From: Acidobacteriota bacterium
GTDB lineage: Bacteria > Acidobacteriota > Blastocatellia > HR10
DNA length: 64,000 nucleotides
Reading direction: 5' to 3'
Assembly (NCBI GenBank): GCA_030550025.1
Contig: JAUQQC010000013.1
Span: 1,263-65,262 of the forward strand
Shown: positions 42,890-51,208 of the stretch, piece by piece
Numbering within the stretch: position 1 is the stretch's first letter
Layout: every line of letters starts with the position of its first letter
The notes under the pieces: model-generated
What the model saw: only the letters and a program-made list of their open reading frames with translations
Told to the model about the DNA's origin: nothing
The model's database searches: none
Translations under genes and position numbers: made by a program

Positions 42890-43789
42890 CTAGTACTCGT
42901 GCAAAGCGATGAGGCGTTTAATTCCGATGACTTGAAGATAATCGGCGTGCGTCTCGGGCTCCAAGACGTATTTGCGGAGATACGCCTCGAAGGGTCCGCG
43001 GTCACCGTATTTGGCGTAGGTCGTCGCCGCGGCGACGTACTCGCGCAGATGTTCGGCATCCTCGATGTAGTAGCCCGGGGCGGCAAAGGGGTGCGATCCA
43101 TAGGGCGCGCGCACGATGGCATCTACGCCGTAGAGCGAGGTCGCCAGCGGGTTCTTCCGCACCTCCTCGTTGGGAATGATCCGTTCGACCTGAACGATCG
43201 TTCGATCCGCCGCACGCCAGAGGGCGCGATCGCCAAACCCCGTCCCGATGTGCTGGACGTTCCCGTAAGGATCGGCATGGGCGGCGTAGATGATGGCGAT
43301 GTCAGGTTTGATCGCCGGTATAGCCAGAAGCGGCTCGCCCGTGATGGGGTCGTTGAAGACCTTGATATCGGGATTGATCTCAGGGAACGAGGTGCCGATC
43401 CCGGCTTTCCACGGCGTGAAGGGCAAGCCTTGAGCGGCCGCGCGCAAGGCGCAGTAGTACATTCCCTCATCGCACTCCCAGACCTCCAGCTCTCCACGCT
43501 CGACGGCCGCGCGAAACATCGGAGCGACCGGACAGTAGTGTTCGCCGCCCATGTAGGCCGTCACAAGCTTCCGAACGCATCCGGCCCCGATGAGTAGATC
43601 CAGATCCAAGCCACCGGAGGCTGGCCCAACGACAGTGAGTCCCTTCACCCCACGCCGAATGATCTGACGAACAATCGCCATTGGATGACTCGAGTTGATG
43701 AATCCTCCGATGGCGATCGTCATCCCATCGCGAATCCAAGAGGCCGCGTCCCGTTCGTCTATGACGAGCGATTTCCGTTCCAGAACCAT
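42890..43789 (-). CDS. CoA-transferase alpha-like subunit (IpdA-like)
   Basis: 299 residues. IRDGMTIAIGGFINSSHPMAIVRQIIRRG opens the alpha-type Rossmann-like fold, and LDLDLLIGAGCVRKLVTAYMGGEHYCPV is close to the corresponding part of the fused protein. FGDRALWRAADRTIVQVERIIPNEEVRKNP closes the core, and about 60 C-terminal residues form an extension (HPFAAPGYYIEDAEHLREY) typical of IpdA-like proteins. It should form a heterodimer or heterotetramer with the product of the next gene and hydrolytically open a cyclic diketone-CoA by retro-Claisen chemistry, if the IpdAB analogy holds. ATG 43789 was chosen because the longer frame runs into the upstream FAD-enzyme gene. Confidence 0.88.
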   Translation of the reverse strand: MVLERKSLVIDERDAASWIRDGMTIAIGGFINSSHPMAIVRQIIRRGVKGLTVVGPASGGLDLDLLIGAGCVRKLVTAYMGGEHYCPVAPMFRAAVERGELEVWECDEGMYYCALRAAAQGLPFTPWKAGIGTSFPEINPDIKVFNDPITGEPLLAIPAIKPDIAIIYAAHADPYGNVQHIGTGFGDRALWRAADRTIVQVERIIPNEEVRKNPLATSLYGVDAIVRAPYGSHPFAAPGYYIEDAEHLREYVAAATTYAKYGDRGPFEAYLRKYVLEPETHADYLQVIGIKRLIALHEY

Positions 43790-43803
43790 GGCGATCGGCC
43801 CGA

Positions 43804-45201
43804 TCAATAGTGCCAAGAATCCTTGAACTCTGGGATGCGAAAGCCTAAGACTCGCTCGACGCACGTCAGAGCGGCGCGCGCGGCGCGATCCACACCAATG
43901 CCTCGCGAGCGGAAGGTCTCCGAAGCGAAGAACACCCCCTCGACGTTCGGCGCTTGATAATCGGGCCGATACCGACCGACCAAACACGGCTTCTGGATGA
44001 CGCCGAACGGGGGATGCGCCACCAAATGGCGCTTCTTCCAGATAATGTTTCTCGGCGTGAACGTATCGGGATACATGGCGGCCAAGTCGCGTTCGGCCTC
44101 CGCGAACTTCCGCTCGATCCACTCCCGATCGCGAACGCCTTGAAAAGCGAACCCGCAATTGAAGAGATGCTTCCCCGCGGGAGCCGTCGTCGCATCCATC
44201 CCCGAAACCAGAAATGCCCATCCAGGCAGCCGGCTGTAAGGCGCTTCGAACCACACAGCCAGCTCCGTGAGCGACGTGCCCGTATAGATCGGCTCATGAG
44301 AAGCAACATAGAAGCCCAACCAACAGACGCGAAAGCGATCCTGCGCCAACATCTTCACCTGCGCCACGTACCAATCCGGCAAATCCTGCTCCCATACGAT
44401 CTCCAAGACATTCCAGACAGGCAAGGTGCAGATGACGACCTCTGTCTCCACGTACTCCAGGTTGAAGGCTTCCGTCGGAATAGCCTTTTGAACCGGTTCA
44501 AGCGCAACGGCCACGACCCGTCCGTTTTCGATCACGACTCGATGCGCGCGCGTCTGCAGCCGGATCTCTCCGCCGTGCTCGCGGACCGCTTCGGCAAGGG
44601 TGTGAAACAAGCCATCCCATCCGCCGACGGGCCAGAAGGAGTAACCGGCCGTCTGCTTCTCCTGATAGTGCATCTTGCGGACGTAGAGATTATCGCTGGC
44701 CGAGTGATCGTACCACTTCTCGGTGAGACACTCAGCCATGGCAATGTACTCGAACAGCTCGATGACCCCTTCGCTGCGCGTGTGCTCTAAAAGCCACGCC
44801 CGAAGCGGAAGATGGTCATACCGATCGAACTCCTCGAACTCGGTCTCGCACAGAATGCGAATGACCTTCTTCAGCTCGTTTTTGTCCACGCGGTAGCGTT
44901 CCTGGATGGGTCGCCATCGCCCCTCGCGATTATCCCAGTACGGGAGTCCTTGATTGACGACACCGTGCTCGAGCCGCTTCCCGAGGAACTCGAAGATGCG
45001 GGTGATGCCCGATCCGCTGTCTTCGAGCAGATGCCCGCCGAGGTTGAGCCGATATCCCTCGTACGGGATGGCCATGGCGCGCCCCCCCAAATACGCATCG
45101 CGCTCAACGATGAGCACCTTCTTCCCGAACTTCGCCAGCAGTGCGCCAGCCGTCAATCCGGCCGCTCCGGCCCCAATGACGATGACATCGTACTTTGCCA
45201 T
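43804..45201 (-). CDS. FAD-dependent oxidoreductase (phytoene-desaturase/amine-oxidase-like)
   Basis: 465 residues. The N-terminal dinucleotide fold is DVIVIGAGAAGLTAGALLAKFGKKVLIVERD, followed by LGGRAM and LGGHLLEDSG; the C-terminus has VEGVFFASETFRSRGIGVDRAARAAL, the second FAD-contact region. The plan fits the phytoene dehydrogenase/retinol saturase/amine oxidase superfamily. It could desaturate or saturate an alicyclic ring, perhaps as a ketosteroid- or terpenoid-type dehydrogenase. There is no signal peptide. GGGAGCGTCAT precedes the ATG. It lies between an acyl-CoA dehydrogenase and the IpdAB-like genes, so it probably acts on the ring before cleavage; substrate unknown. Confidence 0.85.
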   Translation of the reverse strand: MAKYDVIVIGAGAAGLTAGALLAKFGKKVLIVERDAYLGGRAMAIPYEGYRLNLGGHLLEDSGSGITRIFEFLGKRLEHGVVNQGLPYWDNREGRWRPIQERYRVDKNELKKVIRILCETEFEEFDRYDHLPLRAWLLEHTRSEGVIELFEYIAMAECLTEKWYDHSASDNLYVRKMHYQEKQTAGYSFWPVGGWDGLFHTLAEAVREHGGEIRLQTRAHRVVIENGRVVAVALEPVQKAIPTEAFNLEYVETEVVICTLPVWNVLEIVWEQDLPDWYVAQVKMLAQDRFRVCWLGFYVASHEPIYTGTSLTELAVWFEAPYSRLPGWAFLVSGMDATTAPAGKHLFNCGFAFQGVRDREWIERKFAEAERDLAAMYPDTFTPRNIIWKKRHLVAHPPFGVIQKPCLVGRYRPDYQAPNVEGVFFASETFRSRGIGVDRAARAALTCVERVLGFRIPEFKDSWHY

Positions 45202-45211
45202 ATGACGCTCC

Positions 45212-46360
45212 CTACCGATAGCCCAACGTGTATTCGGCGATCAGCACGCGATGCAGCTCGTTGACGCCCTCGACGATCTGGAAGACCTTGGCGTCGCGAT
45301 AGTACCGGCTGACGGGATATTCGGCCGAGCATCCATAAGCGCCGAAGATCTGGACGGCATGCGTGGCCGCCATGAGCGCCACATCCGTTGCCACCATCTT
45401 GGCGATCGAAGCCTCGCGGCGCACATCGGGCACCCCTTGATCCTTGAGCCACGCCAACCGGTACGTCAGATAGCGCGCGCTCTCGATCCCTATGACCATA
45501 TCGGTGATCTTGGACTGCACGAGCTGGAACTTCCCGATGGGTTGACCGAAGACCACGCGTTCGCGGGCATATGCGATGACCTCATCCAAACACGCCTGAG
45601 CCATCCCGACGGCGCGCGCGGCAACGCCCAACCGCCCGTTCTCCACCGCGCACATGGCGACGCGAAATCCCTCGCCCTCTTCGCCGATCCGATTTTCGAT
45701 CGGAACTCGACAGTCCTCGAAGACCACTTCGCCCGTGCAGAGGGGTCGGAATCCCAGTTTGTGCTTATATGGTCGGAACGTCATCCCCGGCGCCCCGCGC
45801 TCGATGATGAACGCGCAAATCCCCTTATGTCCGAGGCTCCGATCAAGCGTGGCGAACGTCAACACCCAATGGCATACGTCGAGGAAACTGATCCACGCCT
45901 TCGATCCGTTGAGGACATAGGATTTCCCGTCCCGCCGGCACGTCGTGCGCATGGCGGCGACGTCCGTACCCGATCCCGGCTCGGTAAGAGCTACAGAAGC
46001 GAACGCTTCACCTTGTGCGAGGGGCCTCAGATACCGCTGCTTTTGCTCCTCCGTCCCATAGCGAAGGAGCGCCGAACCAGCTAACCCGCTCGGGAAAGAG
46101 AGCGCGCAGCCGATGACCTGACAGACGCGCGAAATCTCCTCGATGATGAGCGCATAGGTAACGTAGTCCAGACCCGCGCCCCCGTACTCGACCGGGACGA
46201 CGCCGCCCATGTACCCCTGCGCCGCCGCCTTCTTGACGATCTCCACGGGAAACCGCTCCTCTTGATCATACGCGGCCACATAGGGCGCGATCTCACGAAG
46301 GGCGAATTCCCGCACGGCCTTTTTGATCTGTAATTGCTCCTCAGTGAAGCCAAAGTCCAT
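45212..46360 (-). CDS. Acyl-CoA dehydrogenase with canonical catalytic Glu
   Basis: 382 residues, standard length. MDFGFTEEQLQIKKAVREF, VALTEPGSGTDVAAM, YVLNGSKAWISFLD, GHKGICAFIIERGAPGM, GEGFRVAMCAVENGRLGVAARAVG, VFGQPIGKFQLVQSKI and FQIVEGVNELHRVLIAEY follow the family plan. The Glu of VEGVNEL is at the usual catalytic place, in contrast to the homologue at 38105-39310. It transfers electrons to ETF (etfAB at 29216-31049). It is the most conventional beta-oxidation enzyme of the set. Confidence 0.95.
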   Translation of the reverse strand: MDFGFTEEQLQIKKAVREFALREIAPYVAAYDQEERFPVEIVKKAAAQGYMGGVVPVEYGGAGLDYVTYALIIEEISRVCQVIGCALSFPSGLAGSALLRYGTEEQKQRYLRPLAQGEAFASVALTEPGSGTDVAAMRTTCRRDGKSYVLNGSKAWISFLDVCHWVLTFATLDRSLGHKGICAFIIERGAPGMTFRPYKHKLGFRPLCTGEVVFEDCRVPIENRIGEEGEGFRVAMCAVENGRLGVAARAVGMAQACLDEVIAYARERVVFGQPIGKFQLVQSKITDMVIGIESARYLTYRLAWLKDQGVPDVRREASIAKMVATDVALMAATHAVQIFGAYGCSAEYPVSRYYRDAKVFQIVEGVNELHRVLIAEYTLGYR

Positions 46361-46376
46361 TGTTCCCTTTCCTCCA

Positions 46377-46808
46377 TCAGCCGAGGCTTCCCGATCTCAC
46401 CGGAGCGAAATAGGCGATGTCTAGGATGCTTCCCGTCCGGTCTTCGCGCCATACGGCGCGAACGCGGATCACGCGCCCCAATTCGGCCGGCTCCACTTCG
46501 CCGAGACGATGCACCAGGTGGGTATCCGCCCCTTCCAGCCGAATCAGGCCTAGGATCACCGGAGGCCCCACAGGCCGCACCGTGTAACTCACCAGTTCTC
46601 CCTCATCCGGCAGTTCTTGCCATTCAGCGATCTCTCGCCAGCACCGCCCGCAAAATCCAAGCGGCGGAACGTACACGCGCCCGCATCCCTCACATCGCGT
46701 CGCCCAAATGCGACGCTCCGCAAGCCCCATCAGAAAGCGCGACATCGCCCGGCCTGCCGTATACCGGAAGGGGATGCGAATCTTCTGTCGAACGATCCAT
46801 TCGCTCAT
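46377..46808 (-). CDS. DUF35 Zn-ribbon/OB-fold acyl-CoA-binding protein
   Basis: 143 residues. The zinc ribbon is CEGCGRVYVPPLGFCGRCW (two CxxC pairs), followed by an OB-fold (LVSYTVRPVGPPVILGLIRLEGADTHLVHRL; VIRVRAVW). DUF35 proteins pair with thiolase-type proteins (BbsA/BbsB, ChsH2-Ltp2) to form thiolase or retro-aldolase complexes. The two thiolase-like proteins encoded upstream lack the usual catalytic Cys and are likely partners. ATG 46808 follows GAGGAGTGAG and lies one base after the upstream stop. A second DUF35 gene is directly upstream, giving two DUF35 and two thiolase-like genes in a row. Confidence 0.92.
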   Translation of the reverse strand: MSEWIVRQKIRIPFRYTAGRAMSRFLMGLAERRIWATRCEGCGRVYVPPLGFCGRCWREIAEWQELPDEGELVSYTVRPVGPPVILGLIRLEGADTHLVHRLGEVEPAELGRVIRVRAVWREDRTGSILDIAYFAPVRSGSLG

Positions 46809-46809
46809 C

Positions 46810-47277
46810 TCACTCCTCGAGGAGACGAAAATGCAAAACGTCTCGCAACGATCCCTCGCGCTTCTCGCGGAAGACGGCACACACGCGTTGTCCAACGCGA
46901 ATCTTGCGCTCGTCGGTTTCATCCAGAAAGTGATAGAGGCTAGTCGAGGCGCCATCCAGCCGGACGATGGCGAATCCATAGGGGACGGGACGTTGTTCTC
47001 CCGTCATCGGATCAATGAACGGGATGCGCACGACAGTCCAGCCGACGATCGTCCCCCCAGGGCCGACTTCGACCCACTCCTGCAGCTCGCGATAGCAGAT
47101 GCCACACACCGGACGCGGCGGAACGTACACGCGCCCACACTCCAGACACTGCACGCCCACGAACCGCGCATGATCGCGCAGTTCGGTGAAGAATCGCGTC
47201 CCGTACTGACCGACCGCGTACTGATACTCGGTGTCCAGAAGGAAATCGACGCGCAGCGTTGGTGACTCCTCGCTCAT
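46810..47277 (-). CDS. DUF35 Zn-ribbon/OB-fold acyl-CoA-binding protein
   Basis: 155 residues. An N-terminal helix region (YAVGQYGTRFFTELRDHARFVG) precedes the zinc ribbon CLECGRVYVPPRPVCGICYRE, then the OB fold (IVGWTVVRIPFIDP; YGFAIVRLDGASTSLYHFLDE; VRVGQRVCAVF-like end). It overlaps the thiolase-like gene by ATGA, so the two are translationally coupled and probably form a complex. The long insert around FIDPMTGEQRPVPYG is also found in DUF35 partners of SCP-x-type proteins. The paralogue follows directly. Confidence 0.92.
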   Translation of the reverse strand: MSEESPTLRVDFLLDTEYQYAVGQYGTRFFTELRDHARFVGVQCLECGRVYVPPRPVCGICYRELQEWVEVGPGGTIVGWTVVRIPFIDPMTGEQRPVPYGFAIVRLDGASTSLYHFLDETDERKIRVGQRVCAVFREKREGSLRDVLHFRLLEE

Positions 47278-48437
47278 GGTTTCTCCTGACTCAAAATCAT
47301 GACGTCGGTCCACGCATTGCCCCCATAGCCCGTTGCCAGCGCCATCCGCGCTCCTTCGACTTGACGCCGCCCGGCCTTCCCCATGATCTGCAAGGCCGCC
47401 TCGGCGACACGAATGAGCGCTGTCGCCCCAATGGGATTCGTGGACATGACGCCCCCCGATGGATTCACCGGCAGTTCCCCGGTCAATTCCGTCACCCCCA
47501 TATCAATGAGCTTCCCTCCCTCGCCCCGATCGCAAAATCCCAGATTCTCGTACATGGCCAATTCGGCGAAGGATGCGACCTCATAGATCTCGGCGACATC
47601 GAGTTCCTTACGTGGATTCGTGATCCCCGCCGCTTGATAGGCCCGACGCGATGCGGCGATCAAACTCCGCATCTCGGCAAGCCGCTTTGGACTATCCCCC
47701 ATGTATTGCTGTTCATGAGCCGTCGCCACGGCTCGGATCCATGCCGGTCGCGGAGCGAGCCTCTGCGCTTTTGACTCCTCGGCGAAGATGACTGCCACCG
47801 CCCCATCCGACTGCGGACACATATCGAGCCGCTTCACCGGATAGGCGAGCACCTCCGATCTTAGGACATCCTCGACCGTGATGTCGGGCATCTGCAGATG
47901 AGCGTACTCGTTGAGGCAGGCGTTGCGCCGCGCCTTGACGGCCGCCTTGGCCGCCTGTTCCTCGGTCACGCCACTCTCGTGCATGTAGGTCGTCGCCATG
48001 ACAGCGAAATTGCCGATAGCGCCAGCCATGACCGAACGTTCCCAGATGGGATCGCCAACGGTCGTGATGGCCGTCTGCGTATGCCCTTCGGACTGTTTTT
48101 CGAATCCCACGGCCATCACCACATCATAGATGCCGCTGGCGACATAGTAGTACGCCGCGATGGCCGTCGTCGTCCCCACCGTCCCTCCCGTATTGAACTT
48201 CACCGAGGGCTTCATATATCCCCCCCATCCTTCGACCGCCCACAGCTCCGGAAAGAGAAAGCCCTCGAACGGCTCCATGTTACCAAGCAGCACGGCGTCA
48301 ATATCCCGCATCGTCAGATCAGCGTCTTGCAAGGCGCGAGTGACAGCTTCGGTGATCAACTCGCGAATGTTGACATCGAGCCGTCGCGCCGTGTGCTTGG
48401 TTTGCCCCGTGGCAATGATGGCGACGCGTCGCGGCAT
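47274..48437 (-). CDS. Thiolase-like protein lacking the catalytic Cys (lipid-transfer-protein/Ltp2-like)
   Basis: 387 residues of SCP-x-type thiolase fold (RRVAIIATGQTKHTARR; DIDAVLLGNMEPFEG; AGAIGNFAVMATTYM; GKAGRRQVEGARMALATGYGGN). At the nucleophile position (ENYCATGTD in the intact homologue at 31114) it has KFNTGGTVG, i.e. no Cys. HDCF is replaced by YEVASF, and GHPIGASG by TNPIGATA, so the activating His residues are gone too. That loss is seen in Ltp2-type retro-aldolases of steroid side-chain degradation, which work with DUF35 partners. It is coupled by ATGA to a DUF35 gene. Assignment as aldolase is inference. Confidence 0.88.
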   Translation of the reverse strand: MPRRVAIIATGQTKHTARRLDVNIRELITEAVTRALQDADLTMRDIDAVLLGNMEPFEGFLFPELWAVEGWGGYMKPSVKFNTGGTVGTTTAIAAYYYVASGIYDVVMAVGFEKQSEGHTQTAITTVGDPIWERSVMAGAIGNFAVMATTYMHESGVTEEQAAKAAVKARRNACLNEYAHLQMPDITVEDVLRSEVLAYPVKRLDMCPQSDGAVAVIFAEESKAQRLAPRPAWIRAVATAHEQQYMGDSPKRLAEMRSLIAASRRAYQAAGITNPRKELDVAEIYEVASFAELAMYENLGFCDRGEGGKLIDMGVTELTGELPVNPSGGVMSTNPIGATALIRVAEAALQIMGKAGRRQVEGARMALATGYGGNAWTDVMILSQEKP

Positions 48438-48443
48438 ACGATC

Positions 48444-49562
48444 TCACTCTCGCCGTAGGATCACGACCGTTTGATTCTGCCCGCAGATACCACCTGCGCC
48501 ATGAGCTAAGGCCACGCGCGCCCCTTCAACTTGACGCGCTCCGGCCTCTCCGCTCAACTGCCAATACGCTTCGACGGCGCGCACGAGCCCGCTAACGGTC
48601 GGCGGATTCCCGCAAAGCGGACCTCCGGATGGGGTGATGAAGGAAGCACGGTCGCGCGCGATCAATTCCACCGGGGATGCGTGAAGGCCGAGCGCCTCAA
48701 TAGCCATCAGCTCTTCATGTGCATACCGTGCCGAGATCTCGACGACGTCAATCTCGCGAGCGGGATCGCTGATGCCCGCCATGGTATAGGCGCGCCGCGC
48801 GGCTTCCTGAAGCGCCCGCGCTTCGGCCAAATCCCGTTCAGTCCAATACGCGTCCGTGCAGTTCCCAATACCCGCGATGCACACCGGACGATCGACCAGC
48901 CTGCGCGCCCGCTCCTCGCTCGCTAAGAGCAGGGCGCACGCTCCATCCGAACGCGGTGCAGCTTCCAGCTCATGAATAGGGTCCGCCAGAAGGGGTGACG
49001 CCAGCACGTCTTCGACGGTGAACTCTCCAGCCCGCTGAGCATATGGATTCTTGAGCGCCTGACGATGCGCTTTCACGGCGACGAGCGCCATATCCTCCGA
49101 CGTTATTCTTCGTTTCCGGCAATAGCAGCGCGCCTGCAGCGCCGCAGCCGTCAGCTCATCCAACCCTAACGGACGCTGGACAAAAGGATCGAACATGAGG
49201 CTCGTGATCGCCGACGACTGCCCTTCGGATTCCTTGCAATGAGCGACGACGAGCGTCAGATCGAACTCTCCCGAGAGGATGCGGGCGACCCCATAGAGCA
49301 ACGCTTGCAAACCATCGGCCGCCACCTTCGCCTCGGATTTCAAGTACGCGCCCACGACCTCATTGATCGCCATCCCGGAGATGGTCTTCCCATCATAGGC
49401 GTCCTGCGAGGCCGTCACCATGCTCTCGATCTCGCGCATCGAGATGCCCGTGCGATCGAGAAGCTCCCGGACGACTCCATAAACCAGCTCGTTGTACGCA
49501 AGCGAGGCCTTTCGAGCCTCAAACCGCGTCTGCGCCGCTCCGATGATCGCCACCCGCCTCAT
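48444..49562 (-). CDS. Second thiolase-like protein lacking the catalytic Cys
   Basis: 372 residues. It starts RRVAIIGAAQTRFEARK and has the SCP-x-type layout (AINEVVGAYLKSEAKVAADGLQALLYG; VVAHCKESEGQ; EIDVVEISARYAHEELM; GEAGARQVEGARVALAHGAGG). The expected nucleophile position reads KVAADGLQA without Cys, and the GHPxGxSG motif is reduced to GNPPTVSG. The His in YAHEE may be a remnant. Together with the previous protein it likely forms a heteromeric pair, each with a DUF35 partner. Overlap by ATGA with the enoyl-CoA hydratase gene defines the start at 49562; a longer frame would lie inside that gene. Confidence 0.88.
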   Translation of the reverse strand: MRRVAIIGAAQTRFEARKASLAYNELVYGVVRELLDRTGISMREIESMVTASQDAYDGKTISGMAINEVVGAYLKSEAKVAADGLQALLYGVARILSGEFDLTLVVAHCKESEGQSSAITSLMFDPFVQRPLGLDELTAAALQARCYCRKRRITSEDMALVAVKAHRQALKNPYAQRAGEFTVEDVLASPLLADPIHELEAAPRSDGACALLLASEERARRLVDRPVCIAGIGNCTDAYWTERDLAEARALQEAARRAYTMAGISDPAREIDVVEISARYAHEELMAIEALGLHASPVELIARDRASFITPSGGPLCGNPPTVSGLVRAVEAYWQLSGEAGARQVEGARVALAHGAGGICGQNQTVVILRRE

Positions 49563-50350
49563 CGCCCTTTCCACTGCGGAGAGCGCTTTTCGAGAAAAGC
49601 GGTGATCCCCTCCCGCGCGTCCTCGGAGAGGAGCGCATGCAAGCAATACCGCCTCTCGATCTCCAACCCTTCTGCCAACGTCATCCCCGCCGACTCGACC
49701 AAGCAGCGCTTGATCGCGCGTATCGCCACAGGAGCTTGAGCCGCCAAGCGGCGCGCGAACGCTCGCGCCTCCTCCCGCGTGCGCTCCGGCTCGCACGCCC
49801 GCGTGATCAGTCCAATGGCTTCCGCTTGCTCGGCATCCAATAGCTCTCCAGTCATGATCAGCTCCGCCGCGCGCATGCGCCCGATCAATCGCGGGAGCCG
49901 TTGCGTTCCGCCTCCTCCAGGGAGAATGCCCAATCTAATCTCCGGCAGCCCGATGCGCGGCGTTCCCTTGGACATGAAGCGGAAATCCAAGGCCAACGCC
50001 AGCTCGCATCCCCCGCCGAGCGCATGCCCGGTGATGGCCGCGATGGTGGGCTTGGCGAGACGTTCGAGGCGATTGAACGTCGCATGCACCAACTCGATCT
50101 TTCGCTCTAGCGGCTCTCGTTCGAACCGATATTCGGCCATCTGCTTGATGTCCGCCCCAGCGATGAAGATGTTCTCCAAGGCGCTCGCGAAGATGACGGC
50201 GCGCGTCTCCTCATCGGCCTCCAAATTCTCACTCGCTCGAATGAGCTCTTCGTATAATTCCGGATCCAACGTGTTCATCGGCGGCTTGCGCACGACCACT
50301 TCCGCCACGCCATCGGCTCGTGCGATCGTTAGGAAGCGATAGTCAGACAT
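49559..50350 (-). CDS. Enoyl-CoA hydratase with both catalytic Glu
   Basis: 263 residues. IFIAGADIKQMAEY and ITGHALGGGCELALALDFRFMSKG give the oxyanion hole and the first catalytic Glu (GGGCELALA). GLPEIRLGILPGGGGTQRLPRLIG gives the second (PEI). Thus, unlike the homologue at 28369-29166, it is a normal hydratase (crotonase). It should hydrate an enoyl-CoA in the beta-oxidation-like part of the pathway. It lies between the thiolase-like gene (ATGA overlap) and the amidohydrolase gene (3-base gap). Confidence 0.95.
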   Translation of the reverse strand: MSDYRFLTIARADGVAEVVVRKPPMNTLDPELYEELIRASENLEADEETRAVIFASALENIFIAGADIKQMAEYRFEREPLERKIELVHATFNRLERLAKPTIAAITGHALGGGCELALALDFRFMSKGTPRIGLPEIRLGILPGGGGTQRLPRLIGRMRAAELIMTGELLDAEQAEAIGLITRACEPERTREEARAFARRLAAQAPVAIRAIKRCLVESAGMTLAEGLEIERRYCLHALLSEDAREGITAFLEKRSPQWKGR

Positions 50351-50353
50351 CGC

Positions 50354-51208
50354 TCACTCCTCGAACTTGAAGACCTTCACGGCCGTCTCGCGCAAGAGGG
50401 CTTGCTTAGCCTCCGGCTTCAACCCGAGCTGCTCAATCTGTGTGAGGCTCTCCTCATGAAGGATGAGCGGATAGTCCGTCCCCCACATGACTTTCCCGAT
50501 ACCGCGCGAATTCATGAAATGAACCAGGGATTTGTCCCAATACTTGGGCGCATGCCCGCTGACAGCGATGTAGACGTTCGGATGCTTCCACGCCAAAGCG
50601 ATCAATTCCTCAACCCATGGCCACCCGGTATGGGCAGCAACCAGACGCAGCTCGGGGAAATAGAGGGCGACCTCATCGAGCAAGATTGGACGCCCACAAG
50701 CGCTCGGCATGAATTCGGCTGAATGTCCTGTTTGAATGACGATGGGAATGTCCAACTCCACGCATTTAGCATAGAAGGGGTACCACTCGGCGGCATTGAG
50801 CGGCAAGCCGAAGCCGTAAGGGTGAATATGAGCGCCTCGAAATCCATATTCTCGAACGGCATGCTCGAGCCGACGCACACCCGCCATGCGATCGAAGGGA
50901 TTGAGGCCCGCCAGCCCCACGATCCGATCCGGATACGCGCGAACCAATGCGGCGATCTCCTCGTAGGAGAAGTCCGCCCCCATCCTGTTCTTTCGATAGA
51001 ACGCCTGCTTGAGAGCGGGGACACACACTTTCTCGATGCCGAGCCGATCCATCATGGCGATGAATTCGCTGGGCTCATAGCCCTTCATGTTCGCGGCGCG
51101 CCCCCACTGAATCCCCATCATGAAATAGACTTCCTCATTGTCGAGGAAGAGATGCTTGATCCCTGCTGGCGTGAACGGATTACACCAAACGTCAATGGCC
51201 CCCTTCAT
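50354..51208 (-). CDS. Amidohydrolase-2 family protein with altered first metal motif
   Basis: 284 residues of the PF04909 barrel. The usual D-x-HxH start is here AIDVWCNPFTP, so both His of the first motif are replaced (Trp and Asn). Other typical elements remain: IVIQTGHSAE, AAHTGWPWVEE with its His, and VMWGTDYPLILHEE with the Asp. The family includes decarboxylases and C-C hydrolases that need a metal; the substitution suggests a different metal site or a metal-free reaction. It overlaps the VOC gene by ATGA and is the second gene of the long run, so it probably acts early in the pathway. Compare the intact homologue at 1282-2124. Confidence 0.87.
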   Translation of the reverse strand: MKGAIDVWCNPFTPAGIKHLFLDNEEVYFMMGIQWGRAANMKGYEPSEFIAMMDRLGIEKVCVPALKQAFYRKNRMGADFSYEEIAALVRAYPDRIVGLAGLNPFDRMAGVRRLEHAVREYGFRGAHIHPYGFGLPLNAAEWYPFYAKCVELDIPIVIQTGHSAEFMPSACGRPILLDEVALYFPELRLVAAHTGWPWVEELIALAWKHPNVYIAVSGHAPKYWDKSLVHFMNSRGIGKVMWGTDYPLILHEESLTQIEQLGLKPEAKQALLRETAVKVFKFEE

